Shown here: piece after piece, positions 1 through 8,024 of the stretch
Numbering within the stretch: the first letter of the stretch is position 1
How the letters are laid out: every line of letters starts with the position of its first letter
Origin: Planctomycetales bacterium
GTDB taxonomy: Bacteria; Planctomycetota; Phycisphaerae; SM23-33
Reading direction: 5' to 3'
Assembly (NCBI GenBank): GCA_030631085.1
Contig: DAOVLV010000001.1
Location: 1-53,407, forward strand
DNA length: 53,407 nucleotides
The notes under the pieces: model-generated
Told to the model about the DNA's origin: nothing
Database searches by the model: none
What the model saw: only the letters and a program-made list of their open reading frames with translations
Translations under genes and position numbers: made by a program

Positions 1-402
1 AACGCTGATAGCGTTCCCGACTACTGTAACGACCTCTGAACCTGCCGTGCCACCAGCAGTATATTCAATAGTAACATCTTCGCCAGTCGAGCCAGTGGCG
101 ACAGCCGTATAAAGAAGATAACCGTTCGCCACAACGCCCGTCTGGAGTATAGCGTACCAATCCGGGTCCTCCGGTATCTCATACTTGCCCGGCGGGATAG
201 AAACTAAAGCGCGATTGGTCGCCGAGAGAGCATTACCGCCGGGCGTCAAAGCCTTTGCAGCCGTGTAAGCGGCCAGAAGATTCGTCCCGTTGGCTACGTC
301 GGTTGCACCTCGCTGGACGATAACCATCGAATCGGGAGCGTAACCGATTTTGTCGGCAGTGACGGCCTCGTTGGGGATTGTTTTTCCGAAACTTTTAATC
401 AT
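1..402 (-). CDS. Phage tail or virion surface protein, C-terminus cut by window edge
   Basis: An open frame of 134 codons runs from ATG at 402 to the window edge with no stop. The residues include a run with VQRGATDVANG followed by AAYTAAKALTPGG, and later EYTAGGTAGSEVVTVVGNAI. The last segment has the style of repetitive beta-rich phage tail and fibre proteins. It is the most distal gene of the visible structural cluster, which fits a tail protein. The exact family cannot be named. Confidence 0.6.
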   Translation of the reverse strand, partial: MIKSFGKTIPNEAVTADKIGYAPDSMVIVQRGATDVANGTNLLAAYTAAKALTPGGNALSATNRALVSIPPGKYEIPEDPDWYAILQTGVVANGYLLYTAVATGSTGEDVTIEYTAGGTAGSEVVTVVGNAISV

Positions 403-410
403 GGCTCACC

Positions 411-731
411 TCACGAGAAAATTCGATAGACAACGCCTTCGCCGTTGGCGCCGACCTTGACATAGACCTTGGCCGCGTCGTCGATTTCGATTTCGACGCC
501 CTCGAAGTTGGTCGGCAGCAATGGCTTGTTCTGCCCCGCCGAGTCGCCGAGGAAGACCGGCTTGGTATTCCCGGCTACCCCGTTGGCGTCGCAGGGAGGG
601 CCGATCCAGACCGACCGGCATGGCGTAGGAACATCTACGAGCGGCTCGGCTGTCGCGGTATCCGCTACGATTTTGGTATCGCCGGGGAACGACTTGGCGG
701 GTGTGATTTCAACGCTGAAAATAGTAGCCAT
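411..731 (-). CDS. Small phage structural protein, unknown family
   Basis: This is a 106-residue protein beginning MATIFSVEITPAKSFPG. The start at 731 was chosen over an upstream in-frame ATG because the upstream residues are basic and fall in the spacer after the neighbouring palindromic repeat. The sequence is rich in Val, Gly, Pro and Asp with no membrane segment or signal peptide, as in small head-tail or decoration proteins. It lies between the tail-like gene and the membrane lipoprotein gene on the same strand. Function is inferred from position only. Confidence 0.55.
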   Translation of the reverse strand: MATIFSVEITPAKSFPGDTKIVADTATAEPLVDVPTPCRSVWIGPPCDANGVAGNTKPVFLGDSAGQNKPLLPTNFEGVEIEIDDAAKVYVKVGANGEGVVYRIFS

Positions 732-756
732 TTGTATGCTCCTGTTTTTTTTGCAA

Positions 757-830
757 TAAGCCCCCCGCATTGCGGGGGGATTATTCTTCCCGTTTATCCC
801 CCAGCAGTGTTGGGGGTTTGTTGGTCAGTT
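757..830. repeat. Paired GGGGG/CCCCC palindromes (BIME-like)
   Basis: Two palindromes face each other. The first has arms CCCCCCGCA and TGCGGGGGG. The second has arms CCCCCAGCA and TGTTGGGGG. They lie about 17 bases apart. Similar pairs occur at 16837-16895 and 23105-23178, and single units at 25083, 25541 and 28458. The right unit overlaps the 3' end of the neighbouring gene and encodes its last residues. Confidence 0.8.
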
Positions 831-1744
831 TTCGGCGGTTCGGCGGCGCTCACCACAGGCGGCTGCGCCGCCGCCAGATGTTCCATCGCCTTTGTCAGGA
901 CATCGGCGGCGTCGGCCTTGACCATTTGCTCACGGTGTCTGGCGTTGGCTTCGTCGTGGCGGGCGGTGTCGGCGTCGGCCTTGTCCTTCCTTGACTGTTT
1001 GCCTTTTTTCGCCGCATACCCCACGCCGCCAAGGCCTAACACACCGAGAACCCAAGGCGTGTATTCTTTCGCCAGAGTAATCCACTCTTGGGCTTCTGAC
1101 TGAGCCTCGACAATTCCCTCGCGGAGTTTTTCAGATACTTCTCCCGCCGTCACCCGATCTGTGGAAATATCACCGGCTATCGCGTTGATCCGATCCGTCT
1201 GCGCCGTTATCGCGTCCACGACCGCCTGATCGGAGTCGGAAATCTGCTTATCGCCGGGGACGGGAATCTCTTGTGTGAACTCTGCGGTCATCTTGCTGAA
1301 TCCGACAATGGCCCCAACCCGCTGGACGATCTCGGCGGAGTTGATTTTCTTTTTGGTCCGGACAAGTTCGGCCAGGTCCGCCATTGCCGCCGCGGTGATC
1401 TCTCCGGCGCGTGCGTAGAGGTCCTTTTTGAGTTTCCAGGCGGCGATCTGTTGTTGTTTCGCTTCCCACGTCCCAGCAGCGGCTGCTATCAGCGGCCCCA
1501 CATCAACGGGGTGTTTCGGTTCCCCTGCGTAGGCTCTAGCCGGAGTGGTTGATTTTGCCAGTATGGTCGCCGCCGCTGAGCCGGGCGGAAAACCAACCCA
1601 AGCACCACCCTTGCCAAGATCGTCGGAGGCCTGGGCGGATTGCTTTTGTTCTTCGGTCGGTGCACGCCGAAGGCCGGAAATCTGCATATCGCATCCGGTC
1701 AGGCTCGCCAGCAGGCCGATGAGAGAGATAATCGTGCGTTTCAT
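794..1744 (-). CDS. Phage lipoprotein with a C-terminal membrane segment
   Basis: This 316-residue protein starts with a lipoprotein signal: basic start MKRT, a hydrophobic core and lipobox LTGC at residues 15-18. A helical, charged middle region follows, then a hydrophobic segment near residue 230 (TPWVLGVLGLGGVGYAA) and a Lys/Arg/His-rich tail. Such an arrangement would suit a membrane-bridging lysis (spanin-like) or tail-assembly protein, but no family was recognised. The start overlaps the stop of the upstream holin-like gene by four bases. The last residues, QQTPNTAGG, are encoded by the palindromic repeat, so the natural C-terminus has probably been replaced. Confidence 0.6.
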   Translation of the reverse strand: MKRTIISLIGLLASLTGCDMQISGLRRAPTEEQKQSAQASDDLGKGGAWVGFPPGSAAATILAKSTTPARAYAGEPKHPVDVGPLIAAAAGTWEAKQQQIAAWKLKKDLYARAGEITAAAMADLAELVRTKKKINSAEIVQRVGAIVGFSKMTAEFTQEIPVPGDKQISDSDQAVVDAITAQTDRINAIAGDISTDRVTAGEVSEKLREGIVEAQSEAQEWITLAKEYTPWVLGVLGLGGVGYAAKKGKQSRKDKADADTARHDEANARHREQMVKADAADVLTKAMEHLAAAQPPVVSAAEPPKTDQQTPNTAGG

Positions 1745-2034
1745 TTTGTGTCCTTTCCCGAAAGTTGCCCTTTGATTTCGTTGACGGATTCAAGAACTTC
1801 GTCCAGTTTTGTCTCGATGGTTTTCTGTTGTTCGGCTCTGATTTCGACTTCCGTTTTCGTGGCGGTGGCGGCGGTGCTGGTAGCGGCAATGCCAGCCGAA
1901 AGCATCAGGTGGCTGAAAATTAACGCGGCGAACATCGCCAGCAGTATCGTTACCAGTGTCCTGAGCGGAATCACGCGGGTTCCAGGACAGTCCGCACGCC
2001 TCTTGTCGCATTGTTCAACGGTTACATTAGCCAT
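1741..2034 (-). CDS. Small membrane protein, holin-like candidate
   Basis: This is a 97-residue protein starting MANVTVEQ. It has one clear transmembrane helix at about residues 25-50 (LVTILLAMFAALIFSHLML) and a charged coiled-coil C-terminus of about 40 residues. It overlaps the following lipoprotein gene by ATGA, so the two are likely co-translated. Size, single helix and pairing with a lipoprotein suit a holin or spanin partner, but the sequence is not diagnostic. An upstream in-frame start at 2130 was rejected because it adds low-complexity basic residues. Confidence 0.6.
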   Translation of the reverse strand: MANVTVEQCDKRRADCPGTRVIPLRTLVTILLAMFAALIFSHLMLSAGIAATSTAATATKTEVEIRAEQQKTIETKLDEVLESVNEIKGQLSGKDTK

Positions 2035-2131
2035 AGGTCGCTCTTTTCCATAATCCGGCTTGCCGGACCGGCGGAGTCCATTCCACCGGCCCGGCCTCCG
2101 GAAGGCTTCTCGGACACGAGAAGAAGCCACG

Positions 2132-2196
2132 GATTTTTAGGCTTCAGGCTTTAGACTGTAGGCTTTAAGGACAGCCTACGGCCTGCAGCCTGTCAG
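2132..2196. repeat. Heptamer array interrupted by a palindrome
   Basis: Seven-base units of the type AGGCTTT/AGGCTTC/AGACTGT run in tandem, followed by a near-palindrome with arms GACAGCCTACGG and CTGCAGCCTGTC. The layout, an array of 7-mers with a palindromic insert, recurs across the prophage. Confidence 0.7.
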
Positions 2197-2928
2197 TTAA
2201 GCCGAAGTTACCCAGATGCCGCGTTTCTCGACGCATCGCCAGATACCGGCGGCGGTCGTGCACACCAGGTGCAGGAAGTCGCCGCGAATGGATGTGGCCT
2301 TGGTCAGAAGCGCCGTCTTGGTAGCCGCGATTGTCAGGTTGCCCTGAATCGTCTCGTTACCGTTCAGGTCAACCGTAACCAGTGCACCGGCGTCGGCCAC
2401 GTCGTTGACGACGATCACTTCCATGCCGACAACGCCGACAGGCAGAGTAAGCGTCTTGCCGTCGGCGGTGATGTGAATGACCTTGCCGCTGTGAGTTGCG
2501 GCGACGAAGGTCAGGTCCACGGCGGTCATGATGTGTGCCCTGTGGGGCCAGACCGGAAGGTCCAGGTTGGGCACGTTCAGGCTGAAGAAGCAATCGGTGT
2601 CGGTCGCGGCCAGTGCCTGGTTCAGCGTGCCGACCCAGTAGTCGCCAGCGTTCGCATCGGTCGTGAACGCCCCGGTGCCCGCATCGCCATCGACCGGATC
2701 GCCGTCTTCGTCATAGTAGAGGTTATCGCCGGCGTTGCCGATTACGGCGGCGTTGCGGCCACGACAACTACCCGCAAATAACGGCGCGTGCTTGGCTCCG
2801 ATCCCTACGTTCTCGGCGACTATGCCGACGATACCGCCGATTCTGACCAGCGTTCCGCCACTGATAATGGCCCCGGTCGCATTGGTCATGTCGATATAAA
2901 CGCCATTTGAGTCCAATTCTGCTTTCAT
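2197..2928 (-). CDS. Capsid cement/decoration protein, DUF2190-like
   Basis: The 243-residue protein follows the DUF2190 pattern over residues 1-115. It starts with a short strand, then GGTLVRIGGIVGIVAENVGIG, then a segment with PVDGDAGTGAFTTDANAG and YWVGTLNQALAATDTDC. DUF2190 proteins act as capsid cement in Mu-like and related phages. The second half, about residues 130-243, is an extra beta-rich domain with TLPVGVVGMEVIVVND and a C-terminus VEKRGIWVTSA, as found in phage surface proteins. It lies directly downstream of the capsid gene, as expected. The fold assignment is from sequence style and context. Confidence 0.75.
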   Translation of the reverse strand: MKAELDSNGVYIDMTNATGAIISGGTLVRIGGIVGIVAENVGIGAKHAPLFAGSCRGRNAAVIGNAGDNLYYDEDGDPVDGDAGTGAFTTDANAGDYWVGTLNQALAATDTDCFFSLNVPNLDLPVWPHRAHIMTAVDLTFVAATHSGKVIHITADGKTLTLPVGVVGMEVIVVNDVADAGALVTVDLNGNETIQGNLTIAATKTALLTKATSIRGDFLHLVCTTAAGIWRCVEKRGIWVTSA

Positions 2929-2956
2929 GGTTTTGTCCCTTTCAGTTCAGTGTTTT

Positions 2957-3019
2957 GTAATTCGTAATTCGTAATTTGTAATTCGTTACCAATTACCAGT
3001 TACCAGTTACCAATTACCG
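2957..3019. repeat. Heptamer array (GTAATTC / GTTACCA type)
   Basis: Nine consecutive 7-base units are visible: GTAATTC twice, GTAATTT, GTAATTC, then GTTACCA or ATTACCA units. It fills the spacer between the cement gene and the capsid gene. Confidence 0.9.
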
Positions 3020-3026
3020 ATTTTTA

Positions 3027-5285
3027 TCAGGCTGTATTTTTCTGTGCCGAACGGTATTCCAGCGCGGCGGCTCCGGCGTCGATGAAGATTTGCAGGATTA
3101 CCCCGCCTGCGACGTAGTCCGGGCCGGGGTTGAACCGCGTAACCGTCGGCTGCTGTTTGCTGTTCAGGAACGCCATGCCGATTGCGCCTTGGTTAGGTGC
3201 GCCCGTCAGGTACCAGGTAGTTGCGCTGGCGTTGGCGTGGAAGGCCGTATCGCTGAGACGGCCCTCGATCACAGGGGTAATCGTCTTGCGGTGGACGTTG
3301 GTGTCCCCTTCGGTGGTGTTGTCGCCGCCGCCGTAGCCGAACATTTGGGAACTGTTGAGCAGTTTCAGGCTGGTTCGCTCCAGTTCATCGGGGATCAGCA
3401 GAATCTTCGCGGGTCGGTTGATTCGACGCTTGCCGGCGTTTTTCTGCTGACGGTACTTCCGCTTGGCCGTCGAGAGGTTTTCGTCGTCCAGAGCATTGGA
3501 AGTATTGAGGTTGAGGTGACTGGCCGCATGGAACAGGGCCTTACCGTCCCGCATGGTCGGATTACGAAGCAGCTCGGTATAGGCCAGGTCGCCCAGAAGT
3601 TCCATCGCTTCCTCGCCCATCAGCCTGGCGGTATCGTTCATCAGGCCGAGCGCATCGTCGATGAAGTGCTTACGGGTAATTGCCAGCAACTCGGCATAAG
3701 TACCGATCGAGTAATACTCGCCTTCCTCGACCAGTTTGCCGTGCTTGATCTCGCCGGTGGCCCCGCTTACCTCTTTGAGTCGCCCGTTATGCGCCAACCT
3801 CACGCCGGTGTGTTGCTTAAAATCGCTGGCGGGCATGATCCGGCACCAGTCACGCCAGGTCTGGGCGGCGTTCTCGAATCCGGCCATGACGAACAGGTGA
3901 CCGGTATTGGAGAAAATCAGCGACAGATCGTTCGTGGTAAAGGCCGCCCGGAGCATTTCGTCCCGGTCGGAGGGAACGTCCCGGCGCGCCAGCATGAGAG
4001 CCGTGCGGGCCAGATCGACCATTGTGAGGTCACGGCAAGCCTCGTCGGCGCGGTTGGTAACCTCCTCGCCGTAGGTCCGAAGGATAGCGTCGTCTGCGAG
4101 GCCTTCTCTCATGCAGAGACCCGCCTCGACCATCTGGCGAGTCATCTCGCCGCCGCCGGTGTGGATGGCGGGGCCGGAGATGCTCGGACGATGCTCGCGG
4201 ACGTGCTTGAGGACCTCGGCCCTGGCCAGATCGACCGAAAGCCCGTCAGCGATGCAGCGGGTGATCACGTCGTCGGACACATCCGGTCCGGCGAGTTCGC
4301 GGATCGCGTCGCGCCTTACGGCATCCTCGGCGAGGAGTTCGGCGTTGGCCTCACGACCGGCCCGCTTCAGCATCGCCTTGGCGTCCTCGAAGTTGATCAC
4401 TTGCGGATCACCGGTGTTGCTCCGCTGGACATCGTCGGCGGGGGATTTGTCGGCGGGCGTCTTGTCCGGTTCGACGGGCGGGTCGCTGACCTTACTGCGT
4501 GCGATCTCGTCATCGTAATCTTTCTGCAACGCCGTTCGCTGCACCTCGTCGAGGTCTTCGGCCTTACCGAAGCCCCGTTCCATCAGCCATTCTTCAAAAG
4601 TTTTCATGTTGGATTCCTTTCCTTTTCGAGGCGTTCGGTTAGCCCCATTGTTTTGGTGTCTGTTAATCGCGTCGGGATCGTTTCCGATCGCGCAAATGCT
4701 TACTTCTCTCGGCCGCCACTTTGTGATAACGCGCATGGCCATGTCTTCGGGGGCGGTGTATGTCTGGCCCTGAATCGTCTTGGTTTTGCCGGGTTCTATG
4801 TCGATAGATCGCAGAATCTGTGCGCCGATGCTGTAATCGGTAAGGTGTCCTTCTTCGACCTTCGTGAAGGCCTCTTCGGCGTCGTGTACGGTGGAGTAGT
4901 GGATCGTGGCGGCGATTTTCTTGCCGGATCGCATAAGTCCGCGGCCCGAGCCAAGAACGCCCTTCTGACTGAAGCGTTCATGCGTGTCGAGTAGCGGTAC
5001 CTGTTTGGTCGGAACCATCCCGCTCGCCAGGAGTACACCGACGACTGTTCTGTACGTCCGGCGGTCCAGGTCTATCTGCGGATTTTCTGTGGCGATAATC
5101 GCTTCGACAGTGCGGGCCTCCCTGTTGAGCGTGCTGGGCTTCAGCGTTACGCTTGCGCGCAGGAGACAATCGGCCTTGTCGGGCAGTTCGGCCCTCTGGA
5201 TTACGTCGCCGACGAACTCGCGGACTCTACGCCGCAATGGTTTTGGGTTTCTTGTCGTCTTTGACTTCATCTTCGATTTCCTCAT
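3027..5285 (-). CDS. Prohead protease fused to Mu gpT-like major capsid protein
   Basis: One 752-residue frame carries two head functions. Residues 40-205 resemble a phage prohead protease, with LLDTHERFSQKGVLGSG (catalytic-type His region) and DYSIGAQIL. Residues 227-320 form a charged delta or scaffold region. Residues 380-752 match the Mu-like major head subunit gpT group, with NDTARLMGEEAMELLGDLAY and an end VILQIFIDAGAAALEYRS. The first ATG overlaps the portal gene by 59 bases; a second start at 5270 is possible. A strong internal start at 4607 may give a separate scaffold-capsid product. Protease-capsid fusions are known in phages. The catalytic serine was not located. Confidence 0.85.
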   Translation of the reverse strand: MRKSKMKSKTTRNPKPLRRRVREFVGDVIQRAELPDKADCLLRASVTLKPSTLNREARTVEAIIATENPQIDLDRRTYRTVVGVLLASGMVPTKQVPLLDTHERFSQKGVLGSGRGLMRSGKKIAATIHYSTVHDAEEAFTKVEEGHLTDYSIGAQILRSIDIEPGKTKTIQGQTYTAPEDMAMRVITKWRPREVSICAIGNDPDAINRHQNNGANRTPRKGKESNMKTFEEWLMERGFGKAEDLDEVQRTALQKDYDDEIARSKVSDPPVEPDKTPADKSPADDVQRSNTGDPQVINFEDAKAMLKRAGREANAELLAEDAVRRDAIRELAGPDVSDDVITRCIADGLSVDLARAEVLKHVREHRPSISGPAIHTGGGEMTRQMVEAGLCMREGLADDAILRTYGEEVTNRADEACRDLTMVDLARTALMLARRDVPSDRDEMLRAAFTTNDLSLIFSNTGHLFVMAGFENAAQTWRDWCRIMPASDFKQHTGVRLAHNGRLKEVSGATGEIKHGKLVEEGEYYSIGTYAELLAITRKHFIDDALGLMNDTARLMGEEAMELLGDLAYTELLRNPTMRDGKALFHAASHLNLNTSNALDDENLSTAKRKYRQQKNAGKRRINRPAKILLIPDELERTSLKLLNSSQMFGYGGGDNTTEGDTNVHRKTITPVIEGRLSDTAFHANASATTWYLTGAPNQGAIGMAFLNSKQQPTVTRFNPGPDYVAGGVILQIFIDAGAAALEYRSAQKNTA
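4605..4620 (-). promoter_or_regulatory. Ribosome binding site and internal start in the protease/capsid gene
   Basis: On the minus strand AAAGGAA lies six bases before an in-frame ATG at 4607, giving a product that begins MKTFEEWLMERGFGK. Most genes here have weak ribosome binding sites, so this strong one inside a gene suggests a second, shorter product of 526 residues made without the protease domain. Confidence 0.6.
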
Positions 5286-6843
5286 CCCTGTCTTCGTTGG
5301 TGTGGATGGCTGGTTTTTTCGCCAGCGCCGCCGACGCTTCGTCCGCCGTCAGTCCGAGTTCTTCGGCCTTGCGTTTTCGCTCGGCGGCCAGTTCGAGTCT
5401 TTTCATTTTCACTTTGTTCTCTTTTTCCAGTTGCACTTCCCAATCCCGGCCACGCTCGGCGCATACGTCGATGTAGGTTTCCGAGCCGTTGTGCAGGCTC
5501 TCGGTGATGGCCTTTTGTTCCTTGACCGGATCGCCATGGACTGTCGGCATACGGAAGTACCACTCGGACGTGCGGATGATCTTCCTGACATCGAGGCGGT
5601 TGAGAGGGAAAAGCCACCGGTTGACCCGGCGGGCCTCGTTAAGCCACCGCCCAAAGACGGGCTTGAGTTTTCGGCGGGAATCCCGATTCCGAATCGTCAG
5701 CACGAACAGCAGAAACATCTGGTGATCCAGTCGTCCCGAAGCGAAGTTTTGACCTTTGCTGTCGGCGGCGGCGATGTTGTAAGGCATACCTATGGGTCGG
5801 CCCATTGAACTTTTCCGCTCGCGCATGTACTCGGCATAGGACACCGAGGGCTGTTTGGGATCGAATTGAAACGCGCCGTAACCGGCGGGCATGACCATTC
5901 CGGCATGTCGGGCAAGTTGGATTTCGTCCATCGCCTCCCAGTTCTTCGCATCATCGGCGTCCATCTCGCCGTTGAAAGCGCTGTTTGTCTGGATAACGAA
6001 CGAAATATCGGCGGCGGTCTCGGCGGCGCTCAGGACGGCCAGTGCGTACCGGCGGAGTCCGGCCATCTCCGTCAGGGCCGGGGTGAACCACGGATAGCCG
6101 CGATGCTGGCCCGGCTCGATGGGAACGAACGAGTGGACCATGTCGGCGGCTTCGACGGTCTCGGATTTGCCGTACATCTTCCATGATTTCGCCGACGTGT
6201 CTTTGGGGTGGCCTTTGGAGATGTGGTAACGGACCTTGCGGTTCCGTTCGTCGAATTCGATGCCGTCCTTAATCTTCGAATCGGTGATCCGGTTCCACGG
6301 CGTAGCGAGCCGTTCGGCGGCGATTGTCTGCAAACGGAATTTGACTTGTCCCGGATAATCATGGTCGGTTGTCCAGGTCAAAAAATCCTCGCCGGCCACG
6401 CACTGCTCGCGCACGCCCAGTGACATCAGATCGCCGATGCTGACATCCCGTTCGGCGAAGTCGCAGTCCTCGGCGAAGTCGGCGAATTCGGCCTCGATGA
6501 TCTTATCGAGTTCCGGATCGCCCGTGTGGACCTGAAGAGTCGGTCCGTTGCCGACGACAGCGGTAACGAGCGTGTCGATCATCCCCTTGGCGTTGCCGTT
6601 GTTGCGGGTCTCGTATCGCAGGCGGTCACGGACGACCGGCAGGTCTTCGCTCAATACCGCGCTGAGCGGGCGACCGTTGGCGTCGGTGAAATGTTTATCG
6701 GTAAGCCTGCCGGTCGCGGCGGCGTCGATGCCGGTACGTTCCATTTCGCTGAGCCGGGGCCGCCGGCGGACTTCGACGTGCAGGGGCCGAGAGTCCGCCC
6801 CGAGTATCGGCGAACGTCTGACTATCGGCATTACTTCGTTCAC
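5227..6843 (-). CDS. Phage portal protein, lambda family
   Basis: This 538-residue protein has features of lambda gpB-type portals. The segment RYETRNNGNAKGMIDTLV is followed by VVGNGPTLQVH, then VREQCVAGEDFLTW, an AERLATPWN segment, and near residue 350 PIGMPYNIAAADSKGQNFASGRLDHQ, the most diagnostic stretch. The portal ring forms the DNA entry channel and docks the terminase. The first ATG at 6843 overlaps the gpW-like gene by ATGA, and the 3' end overlaps the capsid gene, so the head genes look translationally coupled. Confidence 0.92.
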   Translation of the reverse strand: MNEVMPIVRRSPILGADSRPLHVEVRRRPRLSEMERTGIDAAATGRLTDKHFTDANGRPLSAVLSEDLPVVRDRLRYETRNNGNAKGMIDTLVTAVVGNGPTLQVHTGDPELDKIIEAEFADFAEDCDFAERDVSIGDLMSLGVREQCVAGEDFLTWTTDHDYPGQVKFRLQTIAAERLATPWNRITDSKIKDGIEFDERNRKVRYHISKGHPKDTSAKSWKMYGKSETVEAADMVHSFVPIEPGQHRGYPWFTPALTEMAGLRRYALAVLSAAETAADISFVIQTNSAFNGEMDADDAKNWEAMDEIQLARHAGMVMPAGYGAFQFDPKQPSVSYAEYMRERKSSMGRPIGMPYNIAAADSKGQNFASGRLDHQMFLLFVLTIRNRDSRRKLKPVFGRWLNEARRVNRWLFPLNRLDVRKIIRTSEWYFRMPTVHGDPVKEQKAITESLHNGSETYIDVCAERGRDWEVQLEKENKVKMKRLELAAERKRKAEELGLTADEASAALAKKPAIHTNEDRDEEIEDEVKDDKKPKTIAA

Positions 6844-7049
6844 TTGGCGTCTCCATGCGCGAGCGGGACGAGCTTAAATCCCTGTCCGCCGGAACTTGCG
6901 GCCTGCTGCGCTTTGAGGTTTCCGACGGCCGCTATCATGCTGTCGAGCGAGTGATACGTAACCGTCCTGCCGTTCTCGACGACGGACTTGACGCCCGCTT
7001 CGATGGCGGCTTCAAGTGCGCTAATTTGCGATGAAACGCTCATGCTCAC
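6840..7049 (-). CDS. gpW-like head-tail joining protein
   Basis: This 69-residue protein starts MSMSVSSQISALEAAIEAG, followed by RTVTYHSLDSMIAAVGNLKAQQA. The pattern of an N-terminal helix with LEAA, a short strand RTVTY, and a second helix is that of lambda gpW, which plugs the head-tail junction. It sits immediately upstream of the portal gene and overlaps it by ATGA, the order seen in lambda (terminase, W, portal). The assignment relies on size, motif and synteny. Confidence 0.75.
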   Translation of the reverse strand: MSMSVSSQISALEAAIEAGVKSVVENGRTVTYHSLDSMIAAVGNLKAQQAASSGGQGFKLVPLAHGDAK

Positions 7050-7070
7050 ATTCCCGTCCCCAAAGAAAAA

Positions 7071-7104
7071 GCCTCCCCCGACTCTGCTAGCAGTCAGAGG
7101 AGGC
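7071..7104. terminator. Bidirectional intrinsic terminator
   Basis: Arms GCCTCC and GGAGGC enclose an inner GACT/AGTC stem. A-rich bases precede and TTTT follows, so it can act in both directions. It lies just upstream of the gpW-like gene and would separate the head operon from genes to its right. Confidence 0.75.
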
Positions 7105-7261
7105 TTTTAAAAACTTCTGCACAAGTTCACGGCTGGCCGGCCGCGTTCCCTGGGGGCTATTCAGTTTTTCTTACCACACCTTGTTTTTCGTCCCGCCGGG
7201 GATTTATGGCAACAGAAAAATCCCGATTTTGTGAAAATCGTCTATATATAGACGATTATTT

Positions 7262-7570
7262 TCATTCTGACCCCAAATTGTGGCTTGACTGCCACCTCTG
7301 GAGACCGTTCCCGGCCATCTCGACCGTCTCGCCGTGATCGGCCAGGACGTATGGTTCGTCGGCGCTGAAGTAGTGGACGGCTGCCTTGACGCGATCCACG
7401 TCGGTCTTTGGGATTTCATGCCGCCAGGCGGCTTTGAAATCTTTCGGATCGGCAACTCCGGCGAATACTTCGCGGAGTTCGCAGATCGGGAAGCCTCGAT
7501 ATTCATGCGAAGCCTCGTAAATTTCCTCGGCCTTGCTGGGCGCGGGCATTGAAACTGTCGATTTAACCAT
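7262..7570 (-). CDS. Hypothetical phage protein, 102 residues
   Basis: The frame begins MVKSTVSMPAPSKAEEIYEASHEYRGFPICELREVFAGV and contains FKAAWRHEIPKTDVDRVKAAVHYFSAD. It is mixed alpha/beta with no membrane segment or signal peptide. It stands between two hairpins that look like terminators, so it may be a separate transcription unit. No family was recognised. The gene is favoured over overlapping frames because its composition is balanced while theirs is arginine-rich. Confidence 0.55.
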   Translation of the reverse strand: MVKSTVSMPAPSKAEEIYEASHEYRGFPICELREVFAGVADPKDFKAAWRHEIPKTDVDRVKAAVHYFSADEPYVLADHGETVEMAGNGLQRWQSSHNLGSE

Positions 7571-7605
7571 TGCTCGAATTTCCTTTGAAAGATTGTTCGG
7601 GCCAC

Positions 7606-7640
7606 GCCCCCGGCTGTGTCACCAGCGCGGGGGCCTTTTT
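7606..7640 (+). terminator. GC-rich hairpin with T-run
   Basis: Arms GCCCCCG and CGGGGGC are separated by a 15-base loop and followed by CTTTTTT in the plus direction. Neighbouring genes are on the minus strand, so it either stops antisense transcription or is a member of the local palindrome family. Confidence 0.5.
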
Positions 7641-7646
7641 TCGATT

Positions 7647-7700
7647 GCTAATTTCCAACCCGTCAGGGCTGGCCGTGGCGAGTTGTCAATTTTCAATTCG
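7647..7700. repeat. Heptamer array with the 24-bp insert
   Basis: The 7-mer-like units GATTGCT, AATTTCC and TCAATTT, TCAATTC flank one copy of a 24-bp element (7660-7683) also found at 23645, 24286 and 28160. The array overlaps the 3' end of the zinc-ribbon gene. Confidence 0.7.
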
Positions 7701-8024
7701 TTCGTGCGTGTTCACAACCTTTCCGCAATGGCGGCAAACGCGACGACGGCGGATGAATCCATATTTTCTTTCGACCTTTGTGATCTCCCAGGGCCGACCG
7801 TCGGGTGCCCTCAGGTCCCGACAGCCGCATCGCGGACAGACAATCCCCGGTGGAACATCCGCCGTGGCGGACGGCGCTTCAATTTCCAAATGATCATCGC
7901 CTGCCTCGATGGTCTCGACGGCGGTTTTCAGCGTCGCCTTCCGGCGCGTAGTCTTCTTACGAGTCGTTTTCTTCTTTTTTCGGGTTCCGGTCTTCCCGTC
8001 AACGGTCTTTGTTTTTCTTGCCAT
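7686..8024 (-). CDS. Lys/Arg-rich zinc-ribbon protein
   Basis: The first 35 of 112 residues are a basic tail (KKKKTTRKKTTRRKATLK). The C-terminal half carries a four-cysteine ribbon: CPRCGCRD around residue 63 and CRHCGKVV near residue 97, separated by a basic RKYGFIRRRR loop. Such ribbons bind nucleic acid or act in late transcription control, as in Ogr-type activators, but homology to those is not claimed. The start overlaps the upstream gene by 26 bases. The last residues, NTHERIEN, run into the repeat array. Confidence 0.65.
   Translation of the reverse strand: MARKTKTVDGKTGTRKKKKTTRKKTTRRKATLKTAVETIEAGDDHLEIEAPSATADVPPGIVCPRCGCRDLRAPDGRPWEITKVERKYGFIRRRRVCRHCGKVVNTHERIEN

Noticed and set aside
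3090..4994. 634-codon open frame on the plus strand
   Set aside because: It is the antisense shadow of the protease/capsid gene in GC-rich DNA; it has no motif and no ribosome site.
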